A DNA stretch of 64,000 nucleotides from Margaritifera margaritifera (GCA_029931535.1 JAQPZY010001684.1:2605001-2669000); one strand, 5' to 3'. Counted from the first letter of the stretch, positions 1-12,879 are shown. Numbers and translations are program-made. Notes: generated by a model from the letters alone, not told the origin.

Positions 1-50
1 CACACAATACTTTCCCTCTGTATGACTTCCTTATTTTCTTCTTTTGTAGA

Positions 51-113
51 GAGATGAAATTGTAAAATTTGTTTGCATGAACCAAGACCATCTCTCTCAC
101 AATACACCTCCCT
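51..113 (+). CDS. Possible terminal coding exon of an upstream gene
   Basis: A long pyrimidine tract ending in TTTTGTAG at 50 is a strong 3' splice site. One reading frame after it stays open for 21 codons, includes the motif KFVCMNQDH, and ends at TGA (111-113). An AATAAA lies near 325. This could be the last exon of a gene that begins left of the window, or a chance acceptor in repeat-rich DNA. No family is recognised. Confidence 0.25.
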
Positions 114-516
114 GAAGATAGCTACGCCTGGTTCCAGTTTTGAAAAACAGATGTAGTCTACCTAGGTACCAAAATGTGAAACAAGTAGCCTAACATGTTG
201 CACTTAAGTTTCAAAAACAATTAAAATTCACTTTTAATGAGCAAGTTTGACTTGGTTGTTAGAGCTAGAACAATTTGAGCACTTTATTTAAAACATAAGA
301 CAACGCCTTCAAAGCATGACCTCGAAAATAAATATTCATAGACTTAAAGGACTCTATCAAATGGTTGAGCTCACACTGGATCACAAACACCAATCATAAA
401 GGAATATTTCACTAAATATATATGGCAAAATGGTTTGGAGTCGCATATTTCATTCATGAGATGCCTTTAAATTACAGAATTTTTGTCTCACCTACCAAAT
501 ATACTCAATTATAAGT

Positions 517-670
517 GAAGTCCAACTGCCAGCTGCACAGATCCAGATCTGGGTCCATGCGGTTTGTTAGGAGTAATCATTAGAACAATCAACATAGATC
601 CTGATCTGCTGGCACATTATGCAATGGCAGATGAGGGTCTAAGTTGTTTGCAGTTGGACCTGACATATAT
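517..670. mobile_element. Palindrome-rich MITE, copy 1
   Basis: The ends are imperfect inverted repeats (GTCCAACTGC ... GCAGTTGGAC). The interior has nested palindromes built from CCAGATCTGG and the loop word GCACATTATGCAATG. Related copies lie at 14186-14285, 15459-15635 and, more decayed, 26395-26470. The copy at 15459-15635 is in the opposite orientation. No coding potential. Confidence 0.6.
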
Positions 671-1123
671 ACGGTATGTGAGCATTGTGAGATATAGATA
701 TAACTTTTTTGGTGGTGACAGCATCATCATCAATGTTAAAGTTGTGTGTTTTTGCAAATTTTATTGGGAGGGAGGGGGAAGACTCAGCAGCACCTAAATA
801 CAGGTTTAATGGTTAAACTTACATTGTTACTATGCTTTAGCATTAAGTATGGGGAATACCATGAAAATTCAAAAATAGGACACAGTTTATATTACTCATT
901 AGTAACTTTTGTTCAGATTTATTTCAAAGATGGCTTACTTTCAAACTATGTGTATATTTGATACAAATATAGGTAGATGATATAAAAAAATTCTGTATCA
1001 AAAATTACTTTTTTATATTTTAAAAGAATTTGAAAGCTTTTTTACAGTTTAAAAAAAAATGTATTCTTGCAGTTTGATATTGACAATTAATATGTTACTT
1101 CTGTCTTAATTTATACATTATGT

Positions 1124-2390
1124 TTAGCTCTGCTGGTCACAAACCAGAAGATGGGGTGGCCTGTTGTCCATCATCTGTCATCCAATGTCGATCATCTGTC
1201 CCTTAGCACAAGTTTGTTATCGCTACTCCTAAACAACTCGGAGGATTGCTATGAAACTTTACTCTATACTCCTCCTGAATGGATGGTATTATCAACATCA
1301 AGTTTTCACTAAAAGACTTTTATGATGTCTAGTTGGTCCTAAATAAAAATGGTGCTGATCTGACAGCCAGTTTGGCAGCCATCTTGAAAATCTTTTTATC
1401 TCTACTGCTCTTAAACAGAAAATCATATCAGCATGGGGTTTTCACCAAAATACTTCTTCTGATGTTTAGTTCGTTTTAAATGAAAATGGTGCCAATCTGA
1501 CATCCAATGTGGCAGCCATATCAGCATCTTGAAAATCTTGTTATTGTTACTCCTAGATGGTCATATCAACATGAGGTTTTCACCAAAAGACATTTTATGA
1601 TGTCTTGTTGGTTCTAAAGGAAAATGATGCAGATCTCACATCTAGTTTGAATCTCATGGCAGCCATCTTGATAATCTTGTTACATCGCTGCTCCTTCTAA
1701 ATGGAATATCATATCAACATGGTGTTTTCATGTTATTGCTACTTCTCCTAGATGGATGGTCATATTGATATGTGGTTTTCACTAAAAGACTTCTTATGAT
1801 GTCTAGTTGGTCATAAATGAAAATGTTGCCGATCTGACATCTAATATAACTGCCAAGGCAATCAGCTTGAAAATCTTATCAGTATTTCTCTATGCTGAAT
1901 GGTCATATCAGCATGAGTCTGGCATTCAATATGGCTGCCATGGCAGCCATCTTGAAAACCTTGTTATCACTACTTCTTGATGGAAAGTCATATTATCATG
2001 AGATTTTCACCAGAAGACTTTTTATGGTGTCTTGTTAATCTTAAATGAAAATGATGCTGATCTGATATCCAATATGACCACCATGGCAGCCTTCTTGAAT
2101 ATCTTATTGCTACTCCTCCTAAAAAGATAGCCACATTGATATGTGGTTGCAGTGAAAGTTCTTTTGATATCTAGTTGGCCATAAATAAAAATAGTGTCAA
2201 TCTTACATCCAATGTGGTTGTCACAACGGCCAATTTGAAAATATTGTTATAACTCATGAATATCAGAGATGGTTTCAACACTTTTTAGTTACAAAAAAAA
2301 AGAAGAAAGATTCTTATATTGGTTCCAAGAATTTCTATTCAGCCAGTAGAGCATCTGTCACTGCAAGGGATTCTTATTTGATTAGAATTT
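1124..2390. repeat. Satellite-bearing composite repeat, module 1
   Basis: The module has a left end (TTTAGCTCTGCTGGTCA, then TGTTGTCC) and a core of diverged units, roughly 130-160 bp each, recognisable by AATCTGACATCCA, GCAGCCATCTTGAAAATCTT and GATGTCTAGTTGG. It closes with a right end (GTAGAGCATCTGTCACTG...GGGATTCTT). The same left-core-right plan recurs at 2437-3955 and 38565-39440. The design resembles bivalve pearl elements or Helentron-associated repeats; no transposase is present. Confidence 0.7.
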
Positions 2391-2436
2391 TACATTTAGA
2401 ATTTTGGTGTTTCTTCTATGAATAAATAAGATTTTT

Positions 2437-3955
2437 AGCTTTGCTGGTCATAGTCAGGAGACCTTATGTGATGACCTGTTGTCTGTTGTCCAACAGTCCA
2501 TTAGCACATGTTTGTTACTCCTGCTAAACTTCTTGGAGAATTGCCATGAAGCTTGACATGCACATTCATCCCAGGGTCTAGTTAGTCCAATATGGCCACC
2601 ATAGCAACCATCTAGAAAATCTTGTTATCACTACTCCTCCTGAATGGATGGTTTTCACTAAAAGACTTCTTATGATGTCTAGTTGGTACTAAATGAAAAT
2701 GGTGCCAATCTGACATCCAGTATGGCCGCTATGGCAGCCATCTTGAAAATCTTGTTATTGCTACTTCTCCTGAATGGATGGTCATATCAACATGGGGTTT
2801 TATTAAAATCTTGTTATCAATACTGAACAGAAAGTCATAGTGGCATCGAGTTTTCACCAGAAGATTTATTATGATGTCTAGTATGTCCTAAATGAAAATG
2901 ATGTCACCTGGACATGCAGTATAGCCACCACAGTGGCCATCTTGAAAATCTTGATATAAGTTATTGATACTCCACCTGAATTTAAGGTCATATAAACATG
3001 TCTAGTATGTCCTAAATGAAAATGATGTCACCTGGACATGCAGTATAGCCACCACAGTGGCCATCTTGAAAATCTTGATATAAGTTATTGATACTCCACC
3101 TGAATTTAAGGTCATATAAACATGGGATTTTCACTAAAAGGCTTCTTATGATGTCTAGTTGGTCCTAAATGAAAATGGTGCTGATCTGATATCCAATATG
3201 ACCACCACAGCAGCCATCTTGAAAATCATGTTATTGCCATTCCTATAAAATGGAAACTCATATCAGCATGAGGTTTTAACCAGAATACTTCTTATGGTAT
3301 CTAGCTGGTCTGAAATAAAAAAAATGTACCGATCTGATATCCAGTATGGCAACCACAGTGCCCATCTTGAAAATCTTATTGCTACTCCTTGTAGATGGAA
3401 AGTCATATTAACATTGGGTTTTCTTATGATGTCTTGTTGGTACTAAATGAAAACGGTGCCAATCTGATATCCAGTATGGCAACCACAGTGGCCATCTTGA
3501 AATTCGCTACTCCTCCTAGATGGAAAACCATATCAAGATTGGTTTTCACCAGAATTCTTATGATGATCTAGCTGGTCCTGGATAAAAATGAAAATGGTGC
3601 CAATCTGATGTCAAATATGGCTGCCACAATGAACATATTGAAAATCTTGTCACTAAATCTCTTGAGATGGGTGGTCATATCAACATGGTGTTTTTGGGTG
3701 GTCATATCAACATATCAACATGGTGTTTTGACAAGAACTCATCTAATGGTGTCTAGTTGGTATTGAATGAAAATGTTGCCAGTCTTACATCCAACATGGG
3801 TGCCACAGTGGCTAATTTGAAGATCTTATTAGCCAAGAATATCAGGTGTTTCAATACTCGGCAGTGAAAAGGAATAAAGGGTGTTATCTTGAATTCCTGG
3901 AAATTCTTTTTGGACTGTAGAGCATCATTCCCTTTGAGGGACTCTTGTTTTATCT
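2437..3955. repeat. Satellite-bearing composite repeat, module 2
   Basis: Second copy of the left end-core-right end module, with more core units than module 1. One unit of about 124 bp is duplicated in tandem without visible change (2877-3000 and 3001-3124). The other units are strongly diverged, so this duplication is recent. Confidence 0.7.
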
Positions 3956-3999
3956 AGCCACATGTTAACTTACATGCACAAAAGATATGCATTATATAT

Positions 4000-5060
4000 G
4001 TAAGACGGCTTATTTTAGAGATACAGTATGCTTTCTTTTGAGGTGGTTTAAATTCACATTTGTAGGATATTCTGATACCATCTTGCTGTATGTCTGTCTG
4101 TCGATATCTCCTAAACTGCTGATTGAAACTTGAAATTTGGTAGTTATCTTATCCATATGTTGCAAAAGAGATACATGTACTATTCTTAGCTCCATCCCTG
4201 GGATCCCTGAGAGGTTAAATGTACCAAAATTTAAATTACAGTGACATTTAACATTTCTTAAAACAAATTATATATATATGTAACATAATTTTTATTGATT
4301 TTGTTAGTGGGAAGGCAAGAAATAGCAGTCACTTTTCCAGTGGTGACATCATCATTCAGCAGTTTAGATTTATATTCAAGTTTTTCATTTGTATATATTT
4401 TCTAAACCTCTTGATAGTTTCATCATACTGCACTTTGAATAAAAATATATTTTGACATACTCGTTTGCCCCTTTGACCTTAGGGTCAAGGTCACAGTTAC
4501 AGAAAATTTTCATTAAGGTTTTTTTAAAAATTGTTTCATTTGCTTATATTTCCTAAATGCCATGATGGATTTTGTTCATAGTTGGCATGAATCATCATGT
4601 TGTTCACCCCTTTGACCTTGGGGTCAAGGTCAGTCATTAAAATTTATGTTGATGTTTTGGTTAAAGCCTTTAGCTCACTGGTTGAAGCTTAGAATATAAG
4701 CTTATCTCATCAGTGTTCTCCACTGAGGTTCAGATTATGAGCAAAATTCATGAATATTAATGAGGTTATCGTGCATCTGATTGGCTGATCTTGTTACCAC
4801 TTTATAGACCAGATTGTCTGATCAGAATTGATAAATAGCCTTTATATTATTTCATTATGAGTGAGATCTAGATATATTAATGATGTGATTTTGCAAATGA
4901 TTGACTGAGCATCTTACCACTCAAGAGACTGTATTTTTGACCTGACTTTGATGGAACTTAGTAAATAGGTAAGTATCAAGATGTTTGATGTGTTTTATTA
5001 TGAGTGAAACCCATGCATATTATTGAGGTGATCTTGCATCTGATTGGCTGAGTTTTTATC
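4000..5060. repeat. Mixed dispersed repeats including a ~150-bp family
   Basis: 4040-4660 carries phrases such as TTTGACCTTGGGGTCAAGGTCA. From 4735 to 5060 there are about two units of a family marked by AATGAGGTGATCTTGCATCTGATTGGCTGAG-type text. That family also occurs at 9700-9880 and is amplified at 40790-42530. No exon is supported here. Confidence 0.5.
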
Positions 5061-5874
5061 ACTCTATATTTTGTATAGTACTGAAACGAATACCTGATTT
5101 TACTATTCAGATATTCTTAACCTGTATTTGATTTGTATTCAAATATTCATTTGATGTCATCATGAAATATTTACCATCGTCACTGCCAACTTGGATTGAA
5201 TCAGAAGGCATGAAGTCAGAATCCCAAACAAATTTTATAAACAATTGCTACCCATCTGACTTGTATATAGACTTGTTTTCCAGGTTGCTGAATTACTAAG
5301 CTACATAACCCTTCTATGATAAAAACAGTGTAGAATACATATGAAAAAAGACTTAAAAGTGATTTCTTTTCCTTGAATTCAGACCTGTTCATTCCCATGG
5401 AAGCTGTCATTGTTGTATCTTTATAATTAATGGCAGCCAATGAAAACGGATATTGCATGGGAGAACTATTTGAGGGATATTCTCAAAACTATTTGCTTAC
5501 ATCAAGGAAACATATACAGCCTGTCTAAGCCTGACCCTCCCCCCTCCCCACCCCCACCCCTTCGACTCAACTCAGCTGCATAAAATGTTAGGACCATAAA
5601 ATTCATGTTCCAAAAACTCGGGTGATTTCAGTATTTTTCTTGTAATTTCCAAATGATGGCTGTTTCAAAATTTAGTCAAGTATTTACTCAAGATTGTGAT
5701 GTTTCATGAAAGCTGAGCCTGATCGGGCGTGTTTTCCGAGTCTGCACTGGTTTTACAATTCAGAAGGTATGTTTGACCAGCACTTCATGGTTTGTCAATG
5801 GCTGCTTTGGGGTTACCAGTTTTGCATGACGTTAGTGTATATATACATAGTATGGTCGCTAAGTGATACTACAC
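5061..5874. other. No gene seen
   Basis: Unique-looking AT-rich sequence with a short C-rich tract near 5538. The open frames are short and lack recognisable domains or splice context. Confidence 0.5.
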
Positions 5875-6261
5875 CAGGGATGGTACTGGCTTTAAAAAAG
5901 TTGTCGCCAAAAAATCGCCAATCTCAATATTTTGTCGCCAATTTTCAAAAAATGTTGCCAAGCAAGGAGTCAGTATTTTTCCATGTCTATTAATGTAGTA
6001 GGCAATGAAAATTGAAAAAGATGATGTATTTATTACTTTATTGACAGCAAACAATACCACAATATTACAGAATAAATCATTACATGACTGTTTTGCATGT
6101 TTATTTATAATGTTTTGCACTATTAAAATGTTGCTTCATAAAATAATAAAATTGAATGTCACATGAGTATGCATCATGATTTTACGGCTGCCCACTTCAG
6201 TTTCAAAGTCAAAGTCTCCTTCACATTTGTACGTGCCAATTCTCATTAGATTCTCCAGAGT

Positions 6262-7550
6262 TCAGATGCCGAGTTTATTCCTGATGTCAGTTTTGATGAG
6301 ATTCATCTTACTGAACCCACGTTCACAGTCTACAGTGCTGACTGGTGACACCAGGAGTCTCTCAGCAGCCGCAGATACACAAGGATATATTGACCTGGAT
6401 TGCACTGCCAACTGAACCAAGTCCTTAACAACTGTATATACCTTACCATTCCTGAGAATCTGAACCCTAGCATAAGCCACAAAGCCAGCCAACTCCTGAC
6501 TAACCTCTGACCAACTAAATAACCCACAAGTAGACAAGTAACCTGAAAACAATGCCTGAATCCTCTGAAAGAATGGAACTGTAAGCATGTGAACCATACA
6601 AATTGGGATCAAACAACTTGGTTAGAGCACTTAAAACTATTGAATTCCCCTCCTCAGTGAACCTTGCCTTAAGATTGTCTATAACAATATCTACAAACTT
6701 GTCACAAGAAGATGCAGCCTCTGACCTTTGCTTAGTACCATCACAAATTGTATGGCTTTTGTACTCGAAAGTACACAAACCTGATGAATCTAAACTTGGT
6801 TCTGCTGGGATCTCAGAAAGAAACCTTGAAATATTAATACCAGACTCTGACCTCAGACCTTCAAGAACCTCAACAGTGGAGTGGAGAAGGGGGTTAACCT
6901 CCATAAAGTCAATATCAGATCTCTGATAAGCTCAACACAGAACTGCCAAATGCCTCAGAATGTCAGCCATATAGTGTGCTGTATAAACAAATTTGAAACA
7001 AGTAATGGGTTTATAAAGTGCAAGAGCCTTTACAGACTTGTCTTCCAGGAAGACACTAACTAGGGCTGGGAAATTATCAACAACTGCCTGCACACTACCT
7101 TCAAAACTCAACCACCTTTGTGTGGAATACCTGATGCAAATGAGTGTGAGAAGCCTTCAACACTGACTGAATAGCCTCTAGCCTACACATATTACGGGTG
7201 GAATATGCAAAATACTTGTACATATTATTCAGTATATCTTGAAACTTAACCAGATATCTAACCTCATCAGCTGCAGCACCTGTACCAAGAGCTAATCTAT
7301 GTACAATGCAATGAGTTGCCAGCAAACCTTTGGTAACCTCCTTAAACCTGGTGACAACACCACTCTTGCAACCTACCATGACTGAAGCACCATCGGTAGA
7401 CACACCAACCAGATAGTCCAGACTGAAACCAGATGACTTTATGAAACTTAACAGGCATTTTTGCTTTTACTAATAGCAGCAATCTTAGCTACTTCCATAG
7501 TCTTTACATCCCGCATGACGGTCTGTACAAAGGTATGGCTGTCATCACCT
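6262..7550 (-). pseudogene. hAT transposase, C-terminal two thirds, frame-broken
   Basis: Read on the minus strand, the pieces in order are: a block beginning GDDSHTFVQTVMRD (about 7550-7450); STDGASVMVGCKSG and THCIVHRLAL (7403-7101); a middle block with FLEDKSVKALALYKP (about 7100-6940); and the C-terminal dimerisation region with PVSTVDCERGFSKMN (near 6310). These match the catalytic core and hATC region of ZNF862/KIAA1586-like hAT transposases. The blocks lie in different frames: a 1-nt shift near 7460, a stop near 6935, and another shift near 6600. The protein cannot be made. TTTATTTCAG just before the first block may be a genuine intron acceptor. Confidence 0.85.
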
Positions 7551-7559
7551 GAAATAAAT

Positions 7560-8860
7560 GCATACCTTGCTAAAACAACGCGTTTTTGTTTCCTTTTTAT
7601 GCTCTTTTTGTTTCTGACTCTCAAGCATTAGCAAGAGCTTAGTTAGCAACAAAATGATGCAATATGACATTGACTCAACACACAACTGTTATAGTATCAC
7701 ACTACAAGCATATTTATTGTTTTACTGCAGTCCCGTAATGCAGTCAGTGATGTGTAATAACATTTGTTTTTCAACACGCATCTATTTGATGTACTTAACT
7801 TCAGACAAATTGGTTTGTTCCACTTAGTGTACTTTACCTATGCAAATTAGCCTAATGGGCTCTCCCTCAGCAGTGCTCAAAGGATTTGACACTACACATC
7901 ACCCTAGCTATTGTGAACCAATTCAGTAAATCTCTGAAAGGTGTCTGTTTATCTCTGACCGCCTTACCTTTTAATTGTCTTTAAACAGTTGTATAAACTG
8001 ACTTTTTGTCATATTAAATGATACACTGTATCCAGTTTATTACAGACTCAATATTTGTAAATTTTTTGTGTCGGCTGAACAGTAGAATGTTAAGCTGCAA
8101 GTTTTAGCTACACGAGAACCGTGTATATTTCAGTGTCATAGATTCACAGGGGTGTGATTGATACATCCTGTCACGTGCCTCAAAGCCTTATTATGTACAT
8201 ATTTCAGTATAGTTTTCTAAAGTTTTTAAAGACTACCATTCAATACTAGTTTTCTTTATAATATTTTCTTCTCTTTTTTTGCCCACACTGATGCATGGAT
8301 TATCTGCACCCGGAAAATTGAGAGTATGCTCTGATGTGTATACGATTTATTGAAAATAGTTGACCTCTAATAGGGCAAGAAAACCTTATATGTGAATACA
8401 TTTGCATAAAATCAATTTATGTACGAGAATAAATGGTAACCTAATTGTTTGAATGTAAATTCTTGAAGATTGTCCAAAAAGTATAAAACTCACCCTCCCC
8501 CCTTCACACACAGACAAAATCCAGCCCCCGTATTGCAATTATTCCTGTAATAGTAGCAATTCCAAATATAACAAAGTAACAGATGCTTCGACACCCTCTC
8601 CCTCAGAAACGGTACGTAATTGTAATTTAGGGAAGATCCCCAGACATTTTTGAGAAAACTTCTGAAATTTTCAGTCGGGATATCATAATATCCCTTTAAG
8701 GTAATTTAGAATCTAGATCTCGGCGAAAATATTATGCACATAATTGTGTGAAAACAAAATCAAGATATCGGAAGGTAAATTGTGGAAATATGCACACATC
8801 TTTTTTAAAGAAACATCATCAGGATCGATGGCAAAAGTAAAATATAAATGAGCAAAATTA
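7560..8860. other. Non-coding interior of the hAT element
   Basis: AT-rich sequence without conserved coding blocks between the C-terminal and putative N-terminal transposase parts. It is probably decayed intron or lost coding sequence of the transposon. Confidence 0.4.
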
Positions 8861-8869
8861 ACCAGCTGC

Positions 8870-9025
8870 ACTACAAGTAGATGATGTTGGACTGTCAGGT
8901 ATAACATCTGGTTCAGTGACTGGGATGTCTGATGCACTTGCACTGAATCCAAATGCTGTGAATTTTGTTAACTTACTCTTAGGATGAGATGATGAACGCG
9001 AAAAGTCTTACTTACGTTTACCCAT
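8870..9025 (-). pseudogene. Possible N-terminal exon of the hAT transposase
   Basis: On the minus strand an ATG at 9025 starts MGKRK and then meets a stop. In another frame the sequence continues with KSKLTKFTAFGFSASASD and a Ser/Pro-rich stretch. A basic N terminus followed by a disordered segment is usual for hAT transposases. The assignment rests mainly on position inside the TIR-bounded element. Confidence 0.35.
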
Positions 9026-9516
9026 GACAGTATTTAGTTCTGATTGAAACTGAATTTTATTTTTCATTTGCTTCATATTTATGCACAACGATTGGGGCTT
9101 CAAAGGTAATCAGTTTTCTTTGAAGTTTCAGCAAAACTTTTTTTTCTGGTACATTTTTCCAAACAAAAAAAAAAAGGATTAGCTGTCGTTTGGTCGATAG
9201 TAGCTAGTCAGGTAGCATGACCATTGAAGTGTATCACCGCATACAATACTCAGGCCAGATGTCAGTATAAGCGGTCAATATGAACAAAGGATTTGTTTAT
9301 GTAACAATAGATAGATTCCAGTGCATTGTATACCCAAGTTTGAGGCTTACTTTCATGGTGCCTTTGAATTCCTCCACTCCAAATCCAAGATTGTATAAAC
9401 AAGTTTTAACAGCCAAAAATGTTGTCGGCAAAAAATCGCCAGATGGTATATTTTGTCGCCAATCAGGAAAAAAAAATCACAATTTGCGACATTGGCGATG
9501 TCCAGCGCGATCCCTG

Positions 9517-10060
9517 TACACATCATGGGTGCATTCTCAGAGCTGAGTAACACATGAGGCACTTTAAAAGTGGACACGTTCATATATCAACAATTCAACG
9601 AATATTAAAATACCAAATTCCGATTTGAATATTCGCCCCAAAGTATTCTTATTCAAATATTTGTTTCAGCACTACTTTTTGATAGAATTTTGATCAGACA
9701 TAAAGAAAATAGGGTTATAGCATATTAATTAGGCAATCTTGGATCTGATTGACTGAGATTGTTACCTCTCTAGATACTATATTTCTTATCCAATTTCAAC
9801 AAAACTTAGTAAATAGGTTGATATCATCAAGATCTTGGAGGAGTTTGATTATGAACAGAGTTCCACATGTTGATTATGCCTTTATTTTTGGAAGATATTT
9901 TTATCGGACTTTAGAAACTAGTTAAATTGACATGTTATAAAGGAATGGAGATAGTTTACATAGAGCTGCATTCTTACAATACTACATAAACATGATGCAA
10001 AAAAAATGCTAAATTGGCAGAATTATTGTAGTTGTTGAAAAAATATGAAATGTGTTACAG
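9517..10060. other. Intergenic or intronic DNA with one ~150-bp repeat copy
   Basis: Contains a degraded unit of the TTGGATCTGATTGACTGAG family at about 9700-9880. It ends with the 3' splice site TGTGTTACAG at 10060, in front of the first recognised membrane-protein exon. Confidence 0.5.
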
Positions 10061-10224
10061 CGAAGTTTGTGGCAATGTTCATCCAGATGTTAGCCTGTGT
10101 AAACTGGGAAAAGAGAAGGTGTGGGTTCACTTCTTTGGTGGAGAGAAGATCACAGAATTCAAAGACCCCTATTCTGGATTCTTATTGAGCTTAAAGCTGA
10201 GTGATAAACAGAGTATAAAAACAG
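10061..10224 (+). CDS. Membrane protein exon A (extracellular part)
   Basis: Acceptor TGTGTTACAG at 10060 and donor ACAG|GTAAGT after 10224. The frame encodes about 54 residues starting EVCGNVHPDVSLCKLG and containing KVWVHFFGGEK and FKDPYSGFLLSLKLSD. Two cysteines and alternating hydrophobic residues suggest a beta-rich extracellular fold. It leaves one base (phase 1) that forms a GAT codon with exon B. An in-frame ATG at 10050 lies before the acceptor and is followed by no signal peptide, so it is not taken as a start. Confidence 0.6.
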
Positions 10225-10579
10225 GTAAGTTAAAGCAATTTTGTCACATTGTTGTATTAGTGGATAGTGAGACAGAGGTACAGTACTCCTGTACAGCATT
10301 CTGGCATTGGTTTTACTCCACCAAGAGGAGGTAACCTACTGTGAGGCATATGGAAAGTACTTGAAAACACATGGTATTCCTTGAAATGTGCTTGAATTTT
10401 GAAACAAATGCATTTCATTGGAAAACATAAATTTAGTGATACGGTAAAACCTGATTTTCGTGACCTGCTTTTTGAGTGACCCATCACTGATGACCAAAAT
10501 TGTTGTGCACTGATAGTGTTTTCATGATTGAAATTCAACTGTGTATAAGAAGGAAAAATACCCAAATTACTGTACATAT

Positions 10580-10592
10580 GTGTGTGTGTGTG

Positions 10593-10653
<61 letters not shown>
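10580..10653. repeat. (GT)n/(AT)n microsatellite
   Basis: A short TG run passes into about 28 AT dinucleotides and ends in a GATA tetranucleotide run (10660-10675). Confidence 0.95.
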
Positions 10654-10657
<4 letters not shown>

Positions 10658-11335
10658 AGATAGATAGATAGATAGGACTGATTAAATCCCATAGCCCGAC
10701 ATCCAGGACTGTACATTTTTTATGTTAGACAAGTACAATTTTCTGGGACAAGTGCATTTTTCCTATTTTAAAACGAGTTGGGCAAGTGCTAATTTTCATA
10801 CTTTAATCACTTTTTCAACCTTTTTCTGGGCATACTGAATGCTTGAATCTACCTCCATTCATTCACATCCTGTGATACTACAGTAAGTGGTCATTGATAA
10901 CTGTTGCATGTGCACAAGTTCTATTACTACTTGACTGTATATTGGGCTTAGCAACCAAATTATCAGCCAATCAAAGCACTTCAAACAAACAAATCCAGCA
11001 TGTTTAATTAGCTGTGCATTAAATGACCTTGTTATATTGTGTTTACTCAACACAGATACTTGAGGGTGGATCACCCTTTGATTTAAATCCACCGAGTCAG
11101 TGCAATGAAATTAATGAAAGGCACTTTATCAACATAAGTGTCCGTTTCCTTTATGAACCAATTTATAAACAGTAATGAATCTTTGGTTTTTTCAATGTAT
11201 TATACTGTGGATTGACTTCAACGTGCGGTATTGTGCTTGAAGCCAAACAATTATGCTAAAGTAGCGGCTGTGTTTGCATTTAAACAACAAAATGTATGTT
11301 ATGATCATTTTAGTAGAAGTGATCTTTTCTACTTG

Positions 11336-12062
11336 GATATAAAATGAGTTTACTAACAAAAATTCACAAGGAAAGTCATAAGGAAGATTCAGAGAAGGAA
11401 AATTCATGTGAAAGTGGAAAGATAAAACGTAAGGATTCTTCCAAAGAGACATAAGCCAGATTCTGAGGCAACAAAAAATGTCAAATATGAGACAACTGAG
11501 AGACAAAGACATTTTCAGTCACATTGGGTTGATTATTGTCCATGGCTTGAATTCATCGACTCTAAAGGAAAGCTGTATTGCAAACAATATCCCAAACTAT
11601 TACAGGTTGGAAATTCAGCTAGTTTATTTGTCAATGGAACTGACAAATTCAGGATTTAATCAAGCAAGTCATAAGCCTGTGCAGCACACTATATGCATGA
11701 CACTAGCCAGCATGTGCAGAAAATCCCTGAAGTTAGAGTTGCTAACACGCCACTAGGAAAGGCCATTTTAAAACTAAATGAGAATGAAATGAAAAACAAA
11801 TAAAATGAGAGCTCTCTTTAACACAATCTACACCCTAGCCCAATATGGAAAACCATTTTTTGATATGTAAATGCTGTGTGCACTCCAGGAGAAGAACGGT
11901 CTTAAACTTAGTGCTAATTATATGAACAGATTCAGGGCAAGAGACTTTGTTCTGTCAATTGATCGAGCCTTGAGAGAAGACGTTAGGGAAGGTCTGAATT
12001 CCTGTAAATTCCTTTCATTTCATGCTGATGGTACCATATTGGAGCAAAAAATAGTGTACTAG
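11336..12062 (+). pseudogene. hAT transposase N-terminal half, frame-broken
   Basis: Plus-strand pieces in several frames read like the N-terminal part of ZNF862-like hAT proteins. A TTF-type zinc-finger region has WVDYCPWLEFIDSKGKLYCK and SASLFVNGTDKFR (about 11500-11660). A linker follows with KAILKLNENEMKN and YTLAQYGKPFFDM. Then ALQEKNGLKLSANY, RARDFVLSIDRALRE and FLSFHADGTILEQKIVY lie in one open frame (11871-12062). The catalytic core and dimerisation region are missing, and an (AT)n tract starts 180 bp later. It is separate from, and opposite in strand to, the hAT element at 5875-9516. Confidence 0.7.
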
Positions 12063-12238
12063 ATACTTTGACAGTAACAAAAACTAAAAATTAAGCCCTT
12101 TTGTACATTGTTTCTTTTGTTTTTAATATTGATTAAAATACATCTCGTCGTACCTAGGCAAGAAATTGAAATTTTGGGACAAGTGAAAATGCAGGTGGGA
12201 CTAGTGAATTTTCTGATTGGAAAATATTTTTGATTAGC

Positions 12239-12369
<131 letters not shown>

Positions 12370-12879
12370 GGTAAAAATGGCAGACATAAAGTTGATGTTG
12401 ACTGAAAATTTGCTATATTTTTGATATGATGCCACTAGATGCAGGGGTTATATCCATATCCATTGGTCCCCCTCATAAGGCAACCCTTTCTGCAGCAAGA
12501 AAGTGACCTTGTAAGATGGGTTGTCATTCTAGAGGTGAGTAATAATTACAGTATAAAGTAAGAAAGGCTTAACTAACTTTTAAATATTTAATATTTTCAT
12601 TTAAAAGTCACATATATGCTATACAATCAGTGTACTATATTAATTATGAATAATGATCAATCACAGTGCAAAAGCATTCAGAAACCTTGTCAATAAAATC
12701 AGGGTTCAAACATCTGACTGCAAGTATCATTCTTTGTCCATTCTATTTTCCTGCTGCTGCAGAATGTATAACTGAGAATGTTTGAATTTTTCTGACATTA
12801 AATTTATCCACAGGGATCAAAGGACTTGCCGTCTTTTTGTTTATTGAATTGTTTTCAATTTTTCTTCTAAACTGATGAC

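Larger units (their letters stand above)
5875..9516 (-). mobile_element. hAT-type DNA transposon, degenerate, with TIRs
   Basis: The left end reads CAGGGATGGTACTGGC. The right end on the opposite strand reads CAGGGATCGCGCTGGAC. Both sub-terminal regions share GTTGTCGCCAAAAAATCGCCA-like blocks in inverted orientation, which defines a 3.64-kb element. Transposase remnants on the minus strand occupy 6262-7550, with a possible N-terminal piece near 8870-9025. The flanks (TACTACAC / TACACATC) give no clean 8-bp target duplication, so the insertion is old or its ends are slightly misplaced. Confidence 0.7.

Noticed and set aside
5706..6120. Short open frames on both strands around the left end of the hAT element
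   Set aside because: No domain, and they cross the transposon boundary at 5875.
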